Shown piece after piece: positions 1-10,572 of a stretch of 64,000 nt of DNA (position 1 is the first letter of the stretch; each line of letters begins with the position of its first letter). Source of the DNA: Umbelopsis ramanniana AG (taxonomy: Eukaryota > Mucoromycota > Umbelopsidomycetes > Umbelopsidales > Umbelopsidaceae); assembly GCF_025399195.1 (NCBI RefSeq), contig NW_026252112.1:230117-294116 (forward strand), written 5' to 3'. Made by a program: the position numbers and the translations under genes. The notes under the pieces were generated by a model that ran no database searches, was not told the origin of the DNA, and was given only the letters and a program-made list of their open reading frames with translations.

Positions 1-602
1 GTTGAAATGAGCGTTTGGTCCTAATTCATGATGTATGCTTATCCATCGACCTACCTATGAAGAGCTCATCGAGGCCAAGGCGTTCTACTTTTTGACCTGT
101 CACTAGGCTTCTTACAAGGTGAAATATACCTTTCGACGCGGCTCTATATCTCGCCAAATCCTCTCCGTTGACAATGAAAAGCTCTTCGTCCGAGAAAAGT
201 TTTAGTATAATCAGATAATACTTGGTAATAGGTAACAAAACGAAAAAAATTTACATACCAGGACAAGCTTTCAAGGCGTCGCCAAGTAATTGTAGTTTGC
301 GCACACCTTTTGCTCGGGCGATATAATTGCAAGTGACAATGATATGCTTTTCTAAGCGGGTTAGTCGGTTGTGATGACGAAGGACCAAGTGTGTCCAAGT
401 GCATAACGGTTTGTACCTTCTGCTGAACGCCAAACGGCTGACTTTTCAGGGCTGGATTCTCAAGCTCTTCGACCTAATGAATATGAGTGAGCGCTACATG
501 CGTGAAACAAGAACATCATTCAGCGTCATTGCGCACCTGGCCATAAAAAAAGTCGATATCGGTCTGAATAATAACGCGTTGGTCATTAGCAGAATTTGAC
601 AT
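1..602 (-). CDS. POLI: DNA polymerase iota (Y-family translesion polymerase), N-terminal part, cut by window edge
   Basis: Translesion DNA polymerase of the Y family, which copies past damaged bases in the nucleus. Four exons are visible: 537..602, 417..473, 259..346 and 55..183; the gene continues beyond position 1 after a GT donor at 50-54. The ATG at 602 starts MSNSANDQRVII. Family landmarks are the first catalytic motif (TDIDFFYGQVEE, usually H-x-D-x-D-C-F-Y-A-Q-V-E), then PFGVQQK, the finger motif VTCNYIARAKGVRKL, IVNGEDLARYR, and the second catalytic pair in ERLGLDELFI (Asp-Glu). GVQQK followed by VTCNY is closer to iota than to eta or kappa. The usual His before the first Asp is Gln-Thr here and the Cys of the motif is Phe. 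Palm completion, little finger and ubiquitin-binding motifs lie outside the window. DPH7 lies just upstream on the same strand with 158 bp between. Confidence 0.88.
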
Positions 603-760
603 GACACTGCCAGCCGAAAAGGCAGTGAAGGCAAAAATTTACTCTGGTATTGGTATTTGGAGCCGCATGAATTTGGTAAATTGAAATAACACCTTTGTTA
701 TTAAAAGACTTTGCTAAAGTTCACCCTATCTATCTGTTTTTATAAAGCATTAAACCAATT

Positions 761-2357
761 TCACGCATTCCATAAATGAAGTACATGATCGTAAAATGAA
801 CATGTTGCTATTAAATCGTCGTCGTGGTTATATACCCAATCGCCACCATATGTCATCGATGTATGATCGAGGAATTCAGTTGTGACCTCGCATTGGATTT
901 TATCTGCAACGTCAATCAATTAAAAGTTTATAAATATGGTAATATCTCTGGAAATCTCTTACCTTCGCTATTGTCAATCAAGCCGCCTTTAACGTTTACT
1001 ACAAAACCACCCGCGTGCATCGACGCTGAAAGCAAGGTGTCCTTCTTCGTAGGGTGCCATTTGATTCGCCATATTCCTCCACCTGTCTCTATTTCGGTCA
1101 GAGGCGCTCTCATCGAACGCGTGTCCCAAATACGTAGCCTTTCGTCGTAACTGAACAGAGTATGAGTGGCGTTGCTTGTGCGTTAGCGTTGTTATCTGCC
1201 AACTTACCTTCCCGTGGCAAGAATATGCTCGGTGTGAGGAGAAGATTGAATGGCTGTGACGCCCATATCGTGTCTGTAGATGTAGCATAAGTCAGTAAAC
1301 GAACCATGCTGAGGCTTCTTTCATTTCTTCATCGCATGCATACTTTTTACTTGTGAATGTTGGCTGTGAAACGCCCATTCTCATGTCCCAACCTTTGAAC
1401 AGACAGTCATCCGCACCTTAATACCAAGGGAAAATGTTGGGAATTACGAATAATTTTTTTATGTTTATAATTATTCGCAAAGACTCTCTTACCAGTATAA
1501 ATCACTTCCGTTTGCCAATAATTGAAAGCCGCTATCCATGCTTCAAGATCATGGGCTTGCCATTGCTCCACAATAGTAACATCAGAAGTAGAGTTCACAT
1601 CAAACAAGGTTATTTCGCCGGAAGAATGAGATGTCACTATCTGAGTTTTGGATGTACTGACACCAGGTGGTAAGTTGAGCGTTGAAGGGTTGGTATCATT
1701 GCTTTGATCTCTTACCGATCTCTGATCCGGGTTGACCAGTCTAGTGAAAGACATAAAACAGAAGGATCTGTCGTTTGAATTGAGTGAAGCTTCTCAAATT
1801 GTGGGGAATCCTGCAGATACACCGAGTTGAGTAATCGAGCAAGGCGATCCTGCTAGAGGCATTGGAAAACTTACTACATTATCGTCATATCCATACAGAG
1901 ACAGTCCGCCAACCGAGTCTGCAACTCCAAGAACTTGATTGTTCTCAATGAGTTGATGGCACCTATTTATCTCGCAATTAGTCACTGCGACACAATTTCG
2001 CAACATCGTTTTCGGTCACTCCTGCTTACCATTTCATATCCAATATAGCAGGGGTTTCCAATGCCTGCTGCTGCTGTCTAGCTCAGATGGTCAATCAATG
2101 CACACGTCCTGATATTTAGCCTACAGCACTTACAAACGAACGCTTTGGTCGTCTTTCTCTAATTTATACAAATATAATCGGCCTTTGCGCTGCATAGCTT
2201 TATCCGACTCAGCGGCTTGGTCATTCTGTTCTTGGTCGTTGTATAATTGGTAGGTTCCGCATGCAAGGTAGTTTGATTTATTTTGAAATGGGCAGAACTC
2301 GGTAGAATCTGCACTGTACTCCGTGTCTAATGAGAACAAGGATTTCGCTTGAACCAT
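761..2357 (-). CDS. DPH7: Diphthine methyltransferase (diphthine methyl ester hydrolase), WD40 protein
   Basis: WD40-repeat enzyme that removes the methyl ester from methylated diphthine on elongation factor 2, allowing Dph6 to finish diphthamide. Nine exons: 2134..2357, 2030..2077, 1875..1962, 1716..1810, 1493..1656, 1344..1416, 1208..1273, 963..1150 and 761..903, giving 362 codons plus stop. Diagnostic strings are DTEYSADSTEFCP at the N-terminus, ILDMKW, CLSLDWSTR, WQAHDLEAWIAAFNYW, HDMGVTAIQSSPHTEHILATGSYDE (split by an intron) and the C-terminal TCSFYDHVLHLW, in the same order as human WDR85/DPH7. An open frame extends to 2435 but only from a TTG, so the ATG at 2357, which matches the family N-terminus, was chosen. 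It is head-to-head with the OB-fold gene, 168 bp between ATGs. Confidence 0.9.
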
Positions 2358-2525
2358 TGGTCCTGTTGAAACTTTTTTGAAGCGGCTCAAACGTTGATAT
2401 TCTTTGTTCTTTATTTTCGAAGGGACTGTCGCCAAAAGTTTCGCGCTCCGGTAAACCCAACCTGGAATCCAACCTACTATCCCAATTCACCATTACCTCT
2501 ACACCAAGTGCAGCGCTACAGCAGG

Positions 2526-3051
2526 ATGAATGTGTTCGAGCTTGTGCCTGATCAGCATTCCCTTGACTTGAGTGTCCAGGTAGTGTCACTCTTGACCAAA
2601 GCAACTTATACTCATGAAAAAAGTAAGATGCACAGTTCCAATACGCTATTACTACCGATACTGAGACTGACATTTTTTTTTCTCCTCTTCTTCCTTCAGC
2701 TGGAGAAATTATACAAGTTGCTGAATACTTGGTTGCAGACCCGACAGCGCAAGTCATTTTCAAGGCGGAGGCGGGTAAGTACGAGTGGCCGTTTGATATA
2801 CTGAAATGACAGATCGTCTTGCGCAATGATAATGATAGACCTTGACTTTAGATCAAATCCATATGCTAGAACAACATCAACACGTTCGTCTCTTGAATGC
2901 TCGGACAACGGCCCTACATGGCCATCTGAGAATAGTTGTCGACCAGCATGAGAAATTTGGTGGACGCGTTCTCCCCGACACAGAAGCCATCGATATCCCA
3001 TTACCATCTAGCCTCCCCAACATATCCGATGTAGAGTTCACATTGTCTTGA
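2526..3051 (+). CDS. Small single OB-fold protein, SOSS-B/hSSB1-like candidate
   Basis: Three exons (2526..2622, 2700..2774, 2852..3051) encode 123 residues. The protein looks like one nucleic-acid-binding OB fold: an N-terminal strand VFELVPDQHSLDLSVQVVSL, a turn TYTHEKTGEII, a strand VAEYLVADPTAQVIFKA, then HVRLLNARTTALHGHLRIVVD and an acidic Pro-containing tail ending FTLS. The strand order, and alternation of hydrophobic residues with a loop before a DPTA turn, resemble SOSS complex subunit B and related single-OB ssDNA-binding proteins, but no single motif is decisive. The ATG at 2526 was chosen because upstream in-frame sequence is low-complexity and DPH7 starts divergently nearby. Alternatives are a telomere Ten1-type or other OB-fold protein. 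The fold assignment is moderately sure; the function is not. Confidence 0.55.
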
Positions 3052-3195
3052 TAAACCCCCCGCCTGTTAATAGCTCTATGTAATATTATGTCAGTGTATA
3101 GCCGAAAGCGTAATTTTCAACTAGCCAATTTTCAATCTCATTTTTATTTTCCTCCACAATTTTGCGAGTGCTACGCTCTCAGCAATACTCTTACC

Positions 3196-5605
3196 ATGGC
3201 TGGTGATCGGTGTTCTGTCTGTGAGCACAATGTATCCGATGCAGCAAAATCAGCACAATGTTTAACATGTCACCATTGTAATCGAACATTTCATACCTCC
3301 TGCCTTCAATTACACCAACTACCTAAAACCCATGATTCATTTTATTGTCAAGATTGCTCAGCTCAGCACGGTCCAATAACGAACAAGTCGCCAACTCAGG
3401 CCTTGTCCACCACTTCGAAAACAGCAAAGCCCTCATTTTCGGGTGCAGATAAACAAATAATCCGAAAATCAGATAGACAGCACACTAAACTTAATTATGC
3501 TGACATGAACGAAGGGCTTATGGGAGACGAAAAGATTTGGGAGAAAATCATCAACTCAAAGCAGTTTGCTGTAGACCCTTTCAAACGCTATGACGGAGAC
3601 CAAGTGACCATCGAATTCATACGTCAAAATGGCCTGAATGAACCCATTGTTTTTCCTCACCAAGCTGGCTTGGACATGATGATGCCCGATTCCAATATCA
3701 CCGTTCGAGATATTGCCAATTTAGTTGGTAGGTCATTTTGTGTAGTGCTGCAACTGTAGGAGGAAAGCAAACTGACTTTTTCTGTCTGCCGGAAAAGGTC
3801 TGGACACTCCAGTAGATGTCATAGGTAAAAAGCGTTGCACCTTACCATATAGTTATGTATAAATACACCACTGAAAACTTATGCCATAACCATCAGATGT
3901 CGCGACACAAGCAGAGCAGCCCGGCTGGAATATGGCGAAATGGGCAGATTACTTCCACAGTGAAGACCGAGATAGGATACGGAATGTCATTAGCTTAGAA
4001 ATCAGCGGCACCAAATTTGCTGAACGTATTCGCCGACCAAAGCTTGTTCGGTAAGCAATTCTGTTACGAAACACAGGGCATGGCATTGCCAGTTATATTA
4101 ATATTACTTGCTTTAGTGACATGGATTGGATTGACAATGTTTGGCCTGCTGACTTGAAAGTAAATGAATACCCCAAAGTCCAGCTGTATTGTCTGATGGG
4201 GACCAAAAACTCTTATACCGACTTGTAAGTTTTTGCACTACTGAATGTTACATGGACCTTTTAATAACGTACATACTCATTGCTGTGGACCGTCCTTCAG
4301 CCATATTGATTTTGGTGGAACTTCGGTATGTGCTTTATGTTTCTTGTCTTGCAATGTACAACTCTGCCTTACACTCTTTCCGCTATAGGTTTTTTACCAT
4401 ATAATATCGGGATCAAAGGTTTTCTATTTTATCCCTCCGACACCAACTAATGTGAGGAAATATGAAAAGTGGAGCTCATCACCAGACCAACCTACAATAT
4501 TTCTCGGTGATGAAGTCAAAGAGTGCTACAAAGTGCATATCACGGCTGGTCATACCATGTAAGTACATGCACCGACAGATGGCTAAGAAACGTCTTGAAG
4601 ACCTGTTGCTGATAGCATGACAGGATAATTCCATCAGGATGGATACACTCTGTTTTCACGCCAGAAGATTCTATCGTTATAGGAGGTAATTTTTTACAAG
4701 GTTATGCAATGGAACAGCAGCTCGATATATATGAGTTGGAAGATAGGACCGGCGTACCGCAAAAATTCAGATTCCCTTATTTCTTACGGATGAACTGGTA
4801 TGCTGCTGAGAAATATGGAAAACTTCTGCAAGGTAACAAAAGTAACATTTATGTGTCGAATAGGCATTTTCATAAGTAACGGTTTTTTTTATGTATATCT
4901 TTATTAGATCATCCAGAACAAGTTAGTACGGTCGAATTGAAAGGGTTGAAGAGGTTGGCAGATTACCTGCTATCAGAGACAGAGTACCTGGATTCAAAAA
5001 TGGGCACTACTGACAAACGACGCCAAGTGCGGCAAGACATACCCAGCACTATCAGCGATCCTGTGGGACTTGTCAAGCAGCTTTCAAATAATGTAGAAGC
5101 CGCGCTAGCAAACATACCCACAGTCGCGACACCAACCACCAAGCGCGGTCTCAAGGTCAAGTTGAAAGTACAGCCAACTCCTAGTACCAAGGAACCGGCA
5201 AAGCAACCGCGATTGAAGCTGAAAGTCAAGCAGGTGCCAGCAGGGCGACCGAAAAAAGAGGATGACGACTTTGTATATGATGATAGTCAATATTTCGATG
5301 AAGAGATTGATGAGGATGTCCTTGCTGCTGAAGACGATGATGATGAGTATGTTCAGGCCGAAGGACAGCGAAAAGCGGTGGCGGCAAAACGACCCAAACC
5401 AGTGGGAACAGCTTCGGGAACACCGACCAAGCGCAAGCATAGCGACAAGAAAACATATCATGACGATAGTAGTGATGACGGTCTTGGTACTGGCACAGTG
5501 AAGGCCAAACGGGTCAGCCAAAAGAATGCAGGCGAAGCAGCAGCTGAGAAGAAAAACAAGGGATCAGTCAAACAACGTTTGCTAAATCGAATAAAAAAGA
5601 AATAG
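3196..5605 (+). CDS. JHD1: PHD finger plus JmjC histone lysine demethylase (KDM2/KDM7, JHD1 type)
   Basis: Nuclear 2-oxoglutarate/Fe(II) histone demethylase, by family likely acting on H3K36me or related marks. Eight exons: 3196..3727, 3798..3824, 3897..4050, 4117..4224, 4301..4325, 4389..4558, 4624..4832 and 4908..5605 (640 residues). Residues about 5-55 form a PHD finger with the Cys4-His-Cys3 pattern from CSVCEHN to FYCQDC. The JmjC core shows YTDFHIDFGGTS (Thr, iron-binding His and Asp), the 2OG lysine in GSKVFYFIPP, and the distal His in SGWIHSVFTP, so the active site appears complete. The following helical region (FPYFLRMNWYAAEKYG) is typical of this family. The last 200 residues are Lys-rich with acidic runs and probable nuclear localisation signals. 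Exons 2 and 5 are only 27 and 25 nt. Its 3' end converges on the histidine kinase gene. Confidence 0.9.
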
Positions 5606-5804
5606 TCGTTAGGAGGAGATTCTTTAATGAACAAAACACCAAGATTGTATGTTTCTGAGCAAAAGGATTTTGTTGTTACGGGGAGATGGTGGGTCTAATG
5701 AATCAAACAGGAAGGGAGGCTGGCGGTAAAAAAAAAAAATTACAATACAATAGAAAACCAAAAAGAGCTATTTACCAAGCAAGATATGATAGTAGAATGG
5801 GAAG

Positions 5805-8800
5805 TTAGGTTCTGCCTCGAATGAGGCCCTGATAGCTAGCACCTTCAACACCCAACATAGGATCATTATTATTAGTAGCGACATCCTCTTCGTCATCATC
5901 CTCTTCCTCCTCTTCACCATCCGACTGCTTATCTGCATGATTGTTGGTAGCATCTTGGCGAGCTTGTTGCTGCTTTCTTCTCTTCTTTCGTTGTCGATAC
6001 ATACATTTTTTCAAACTCTGTTTCATCTCCAACATGGTGAATGGTTTGGAAATAAAGTCGTTCATGCCTGCTTCAATACAAATCTGACGATCTTGCATGG
6101 AGGCAGAGGCCGTCAAAGCAATAATATACACGTCATGCACGTTGTTCAGTTCTGTATTAGGAGAATGGCGAGCAGAAATGATCGATTTGGTGACTTCGAG
6201 ACCATCCATTTCCGGCATGTATAGATCCATCTAAACGAGGGGAAAGAAGCGCATTTAGACATGTATCAAAGTGACGCATAGCGTAAATTACTCGCTCTGC
6301 AGCAAACTTACAAATATCAAATCAAATCGGCTTCTTCGCATGGCATCCAGTACCTCACGTCCATTGTTAGCAATTTCGACACCAGTATAGCCCAGCCGTT
6401 TAAGAATACTGATAGCAATCTTTTGATTGAGCACATTATCTTCGGCCAACAAAATCTTGATGGGAAATGAAATGGCTAGATTTTCTTCGTTCGTGTTGCC
6501 TCCGCGCCGCTGATGATGATGTTGCTTAGCCACAGACGCTCGCGATGACCGACTATGGCTTGCAACTTGACCACCGCTCGTTGCCGTGGTAGTCAACAGG
6601 CTGTTAGAGCTACGAGGAGCATTGGATGATGAAGAATCAGAATTTTGACTTGGCGTGCACGTAGTATGGAAAGATTCCCCTGCCGTTGTGCGTGGTGGTG
6701 ATGAAGAGAGCGATGGTACATACCCAGATCCGGTGGTTACGCCAGTTTGCGGTTTGAGTCCGGGACTATAACCCGGCGGTCCGGTGGAAGGTACCCCAAC
6801 AGCCATGGTTGGGTCTGATTTAGTGCTAGCGGATTGGCCCCTTGATGCACTTGACAACGGTTTAGAGTCCACGTTAATGGCTACAGATGGATGCTTGGTA
6901 TTTGACTGTATTCCTAGATGAAATGACGAAGGGGGTGGTTGAGGTACTGGCCATGTTAAAGGTGGTATAGCTGACTGATGATGACCAGTACTAGACTGCA
7001 AAGTTTGTGCTAAAGATACAGCAGGTGAGGCAGGTCGTGTGGTATGTGCGACAGGTTGAGAAAAATATCCCTGTGCGTGTGCAGCATTGTGCGAAGGTGA
7101 TAAACAGCCAGAAGCTGGCGATGTAAACTCCTGAGACCCATCTGTATTCAATGACTGTGTGCCGCTCGTTCCTTCTGATGAAGTCGAGCAAGGCGATGGT
7201 GGTGATGTGAGTGGTGTCCAGCCATCTGACGATCGATTTCCTGGTGTGTCTGGTTGGTGTGCAGCCACAGCAATGGGAATAGTCAAAGCAAACCTGGATC
7301 CAACACCTTCTTCTGACTCGACCCACAAACCACCGCCCATATGATTAACTAGAGTGCTGGAAATAGCCAAACCAAGACCAGTTCCGCCGTAACGTCTGGC
7401 GGTGGAAATGTCGATTTGAGAAAAGGATTTGAACAGCTTGGGGAGTCGGTCAGAGGGTATGCCGATTCCAGTATCGCGAACTGATATCTCTAGAATTACA
7501 GTTTGATCAACGCCAATCAAAGCGTCTGTTCCTTCTTGTGAAGGATTTGCCGCCGAAGCTTGTTTGGCTTTTTGTGCTGTAGACTCACGGACAGCTCTAG
7601 ATCGAATATTCTCAATCTTTGCCTCGTACACGGGTTTGCCAGTAATGGAAGAGATGGTGGTAGTGTTTGTTTGCACCGCATTTGGCACGTACCGTTTGAT
7701 GTTGACCTCTATATGGCCCTCTTTTGTAAACTATTCAGGTGACAGACAAATTAGTGGAACGATAAAAAAAAAACGCAGCTAAACAAAAAAGAAATCACAT
7801 TACCTTGACAGCATTAGAACAAAGATTCAAAACGATTTGAGTCAACCGCATAGAGTCACCAATCAAGATGTCAGGAACATCTCGCTCTATCTTCCATACC
7901 AGAGGCAATAGGGTTTTGCCCTTCATTACTCGCGGTAAAGGCGAGTTAGCAGACTCCTTGGAGACCCGTGATAGTACTTGTTTCAAAGAGCTTGAGTCTT
8001 CTACGTCGGCTGGACATTCGATTAAATGTACAATTTTATTCTGCAAATTGGTGGTGGCTTGATGACGAGCCATATTGAGCGTATCTAGGCGAGAGAAAAT
8101 TTGTCAGAGGGGTGGTGACCATGTTACAGCTCAACAGAAAAATATATCTCACCTTTCACACATTTTCGAAGGCTAAACTTTCGCTTTTCAAGCTTCAGCT
8201 TTGGATCATGATTGAGTTTGGAGATATCGAGGATATCGTTGATAACCTGGAGGGGTTTTTCATAAAATGAGTTACGAAAGACAAAATGGGTCGAGGCAGA
8301 GACCTAACTATACATACAGTCAAAAGATGATGCCCGCTCGTCTGAATGACTTCCAAATGTTCAGTTTGCTCTTCACTAAGAGTTTCTCTCTCTTGTAACA
8401 GTAGATCGGTTAAAGCGATGACAGCATTCATCGGAGTTCTAAGAAAAGGAGTTAGTGGGGTTCAGAGTAGAAATCCCACTAAGGGTGTAAATTACCGTAT
8501 CTCATGGCTCATGTCAGCCAGAAACTTAATCTTATTCTCTGCATCCTGTTTAGCCGCTTCTCGAGTCGACATTAATCGTTCCTCTTCACGTATCCGTTCC
8601 AGTTCTCGACCAGTTCGAAGTTTAACGGCTTCCAGTAATTTCAAGATGTGATGTGCATCCTGAGACGTAATAGGCTTGTCATGTAGGATACCCATTACGC
8701 CAATGCACTCTTTAGGAGGAGTTGGAGGGGTAGAAATAGGAAAGTCTTCAGACGGCGTGATCGGCAAACCAACGGCTACCATGGATTGAAAACCTTGGTA

Positions 8801-9361
8801 GGCTGGATAGCTTATGGCCAGATCTTGCAGGATGATTTGCTGACCATGCTGAATAGCATGCTGGTGAGGAGTACCTTCGAGCCGCAACACAGTCTTGAGT
8901 GGATCCGACCTATACCAATATAAAAAAAAATTTAAGTATGACGGGTCAGATGTGCTAAGATCACCCAGCTTAGTAGGCATGGCGTAATGCTGTGTCTCCC
9001 GTTGTCTCGCAATATCTAGCTCCCTGGAGACTTACAATGTAACAGCGTCCTTAGGGTTGACATGAAGGGCTCTAATGACCATCAATTTGTCCTCTTCGGA
9101 AAAGGTGTTTTCTTTTCGGTAAAGGTCCGACTCTTTATATTCTTCATACGACAGTAGCTCGTGAACAAACACACTGCGACATGATGTGATGGAAGTGATT
9201 TCGGATGCAAGTAAATGCAGGAATCTTAATCCGACATCAGAAAAGGTATTGGTGTATAGCTGTTGTATTTGCGGAGAAAGGTCTTGGTAGAGAGGAGCCT
9301 TCGTCTGGGGTATCGTTAGTGGATTATCTTGATGTTGAATTGCATGGGAAGCCGATTTCAT
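5805..9361 (-). CDS. Soluble hybrid histidine kinase (GAF-like, HisKA, HATPase, receiver)
   Basis: Two-component phosphorelay sensor kinase that autophosphorylates on His and passes phosphate to its own receiver Asp, then normally to a Ypd1-type carrier. Seven exons: 9036..9361, 8496..8909, 8318..8438, 8153..8246, 7804..8084, 6312..7730 and 5805..6230 (1026 residues). The first ~240 residues look GAF-like; no signal peptide or transmembrane segment is visible. The H-box is [15 protein letters not shown]. The ATP-binding boxes are [11 protein letters not shown] (N), VRDTGIGIP (G1), FKSFSQID (F) and [10 protein letters not shown] (G2). A Ser/Pro/Thr-rich linker of over 200 residues follows. The receiver begins [12 protein letters not shown], with the phospho-acceptor Asp in [11 protein letters not shown] (created at the last splice junction) and Lys in ISKPF. 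The tail is basic, then acidic. Among fungal groups it resembles hybrid kinases with a cytosolic N-terminus; the class was not determined. Confidence 0.9.
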
Positions 9362-10572
9362 CTCTAGGAGTATAGCAGCGTTGGGTGTTCCCGCTTGCTT
9401 TCTCTTTTATAGTTGAACGAAAGGACAGCCGTTGTGTTCTCCACCTTACTTTGGAGTGGTTGTGTGAAAGGAAAAGTGGGTTGATTGATTGAGAGCAGCA
9501 GGGAAAATGTTAAAAAAAATAATGAGTCTGCAACCTCTTTTGCAGTACGGCGTTTGAATTTTATGATGACAATATTTGTGCTTAGATGTAAACTCTCAAC
9601 CTCTTGTTGTGCTTGAATAACTAGTCATGGTCAACCACTTTATGCTCAACATAACATATAGACACCAGCGTATTTCAGGAACAAACAAACGCTAGAAGTG
9701 GATAATGTAGCAGTAGGTCGGTAACGCTCACTCATATCTAACATCATAAAAAACTTGGCAAAAGCATATTCAATTCATGATGACTTTTAAATCATTATGT
9801 CCCTTGTTGCATCAGGGAAGCAGCCTTGCTCTATGGCCCCTTTTCATTTTTTTCATGCAAACTCCTCTGCATGGTCGCTTGCCTGTCTCCATTACTACGC
9901 ATGATGGATAGATGCATTCTTCGATAACGTCGTCATCAATGCATATCATAATGACCATCTTAGCCTCGTTGCGCAAAAAGAGATAACATACAAAGAGTCG
10001 TTTGATGATCGGTTATGGGATAAATCTCATCTATTTCAGGCTCTTTCGTGGATCATCCGTCTGATTTAACTCCATGTAACCATTTGAAATTCTTATAAAA
10101 CCGAGAGAAATTACGTATGTGCATAGGATCTGCCAGGTAGGCAGGAATTTCACCAGCGAATGAAGGTTAAAGCATTTACTGAGTGCGTCTTACCCACACT
10201 AGCTTAAAAATCAATGTAAAGACAACGGGTTCATTTCTCAATATATTCCATGAAAAGATTATCTCCACGTTAATGAAGTACGCAGTAGTTTCACGGACGT
10301 TGAACATATCTTTTACGCCTTCTAACATTGGCGCGAATCCCAAAAAATCGCGATTCAAAGTCCTCGCTCTTTCAAAAGTCACTGCAATTTTTTTTTTTTA
10401 TGAAATTGTTTACCTTCCCCTTAGCATTACTTCAACATTTCTCATACTTTTTTACATTACGTTCATTCACCACAATATAATAAAGCGTTCTATTTCATCT
10501 CTACCTAAGCTAGTCTGCTTGTTACCTCCTTTCCCCACACCCCTACCCCAAAGCACTCATTCAAAGCCACCA
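9362..10572. other. Intergenic region between histidine kinase and coiled-coil gene
   Basis: About 1.2 kb without a supported gene. It holds the divergent promoters of the histidine kinase (minus) and the coiled-coil protein (plus). The last 60 bases before the ATG at 10573 are strongly pyrimidine-rich (ctccttt, cccc, acccctacccc), like a fungal 5' leader. An in-frame extension of the downstream gene to 10183 begins at GTG and reads as hydrophobic low-complexity sequence, so it was not taken as coding. No tRNA or repeat was recognised. Confidence 0.6.

Noticed and set aside
2278-2826. 182-codon minus-strand frame across the DPH7/OB-fold junction
   Set aside because: It overlaps the OB-fold exons and intron on the opposite strand and has no protein-like features; the spliced genes explain the region.
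10183-10572. 130-codon upstream extension of the coiled-coil gene
   Set aside because: Starts at GTG, is low-complexity hydrophobic sequence and includes a pyrimidine-rich leader just before the ATG at 10573.
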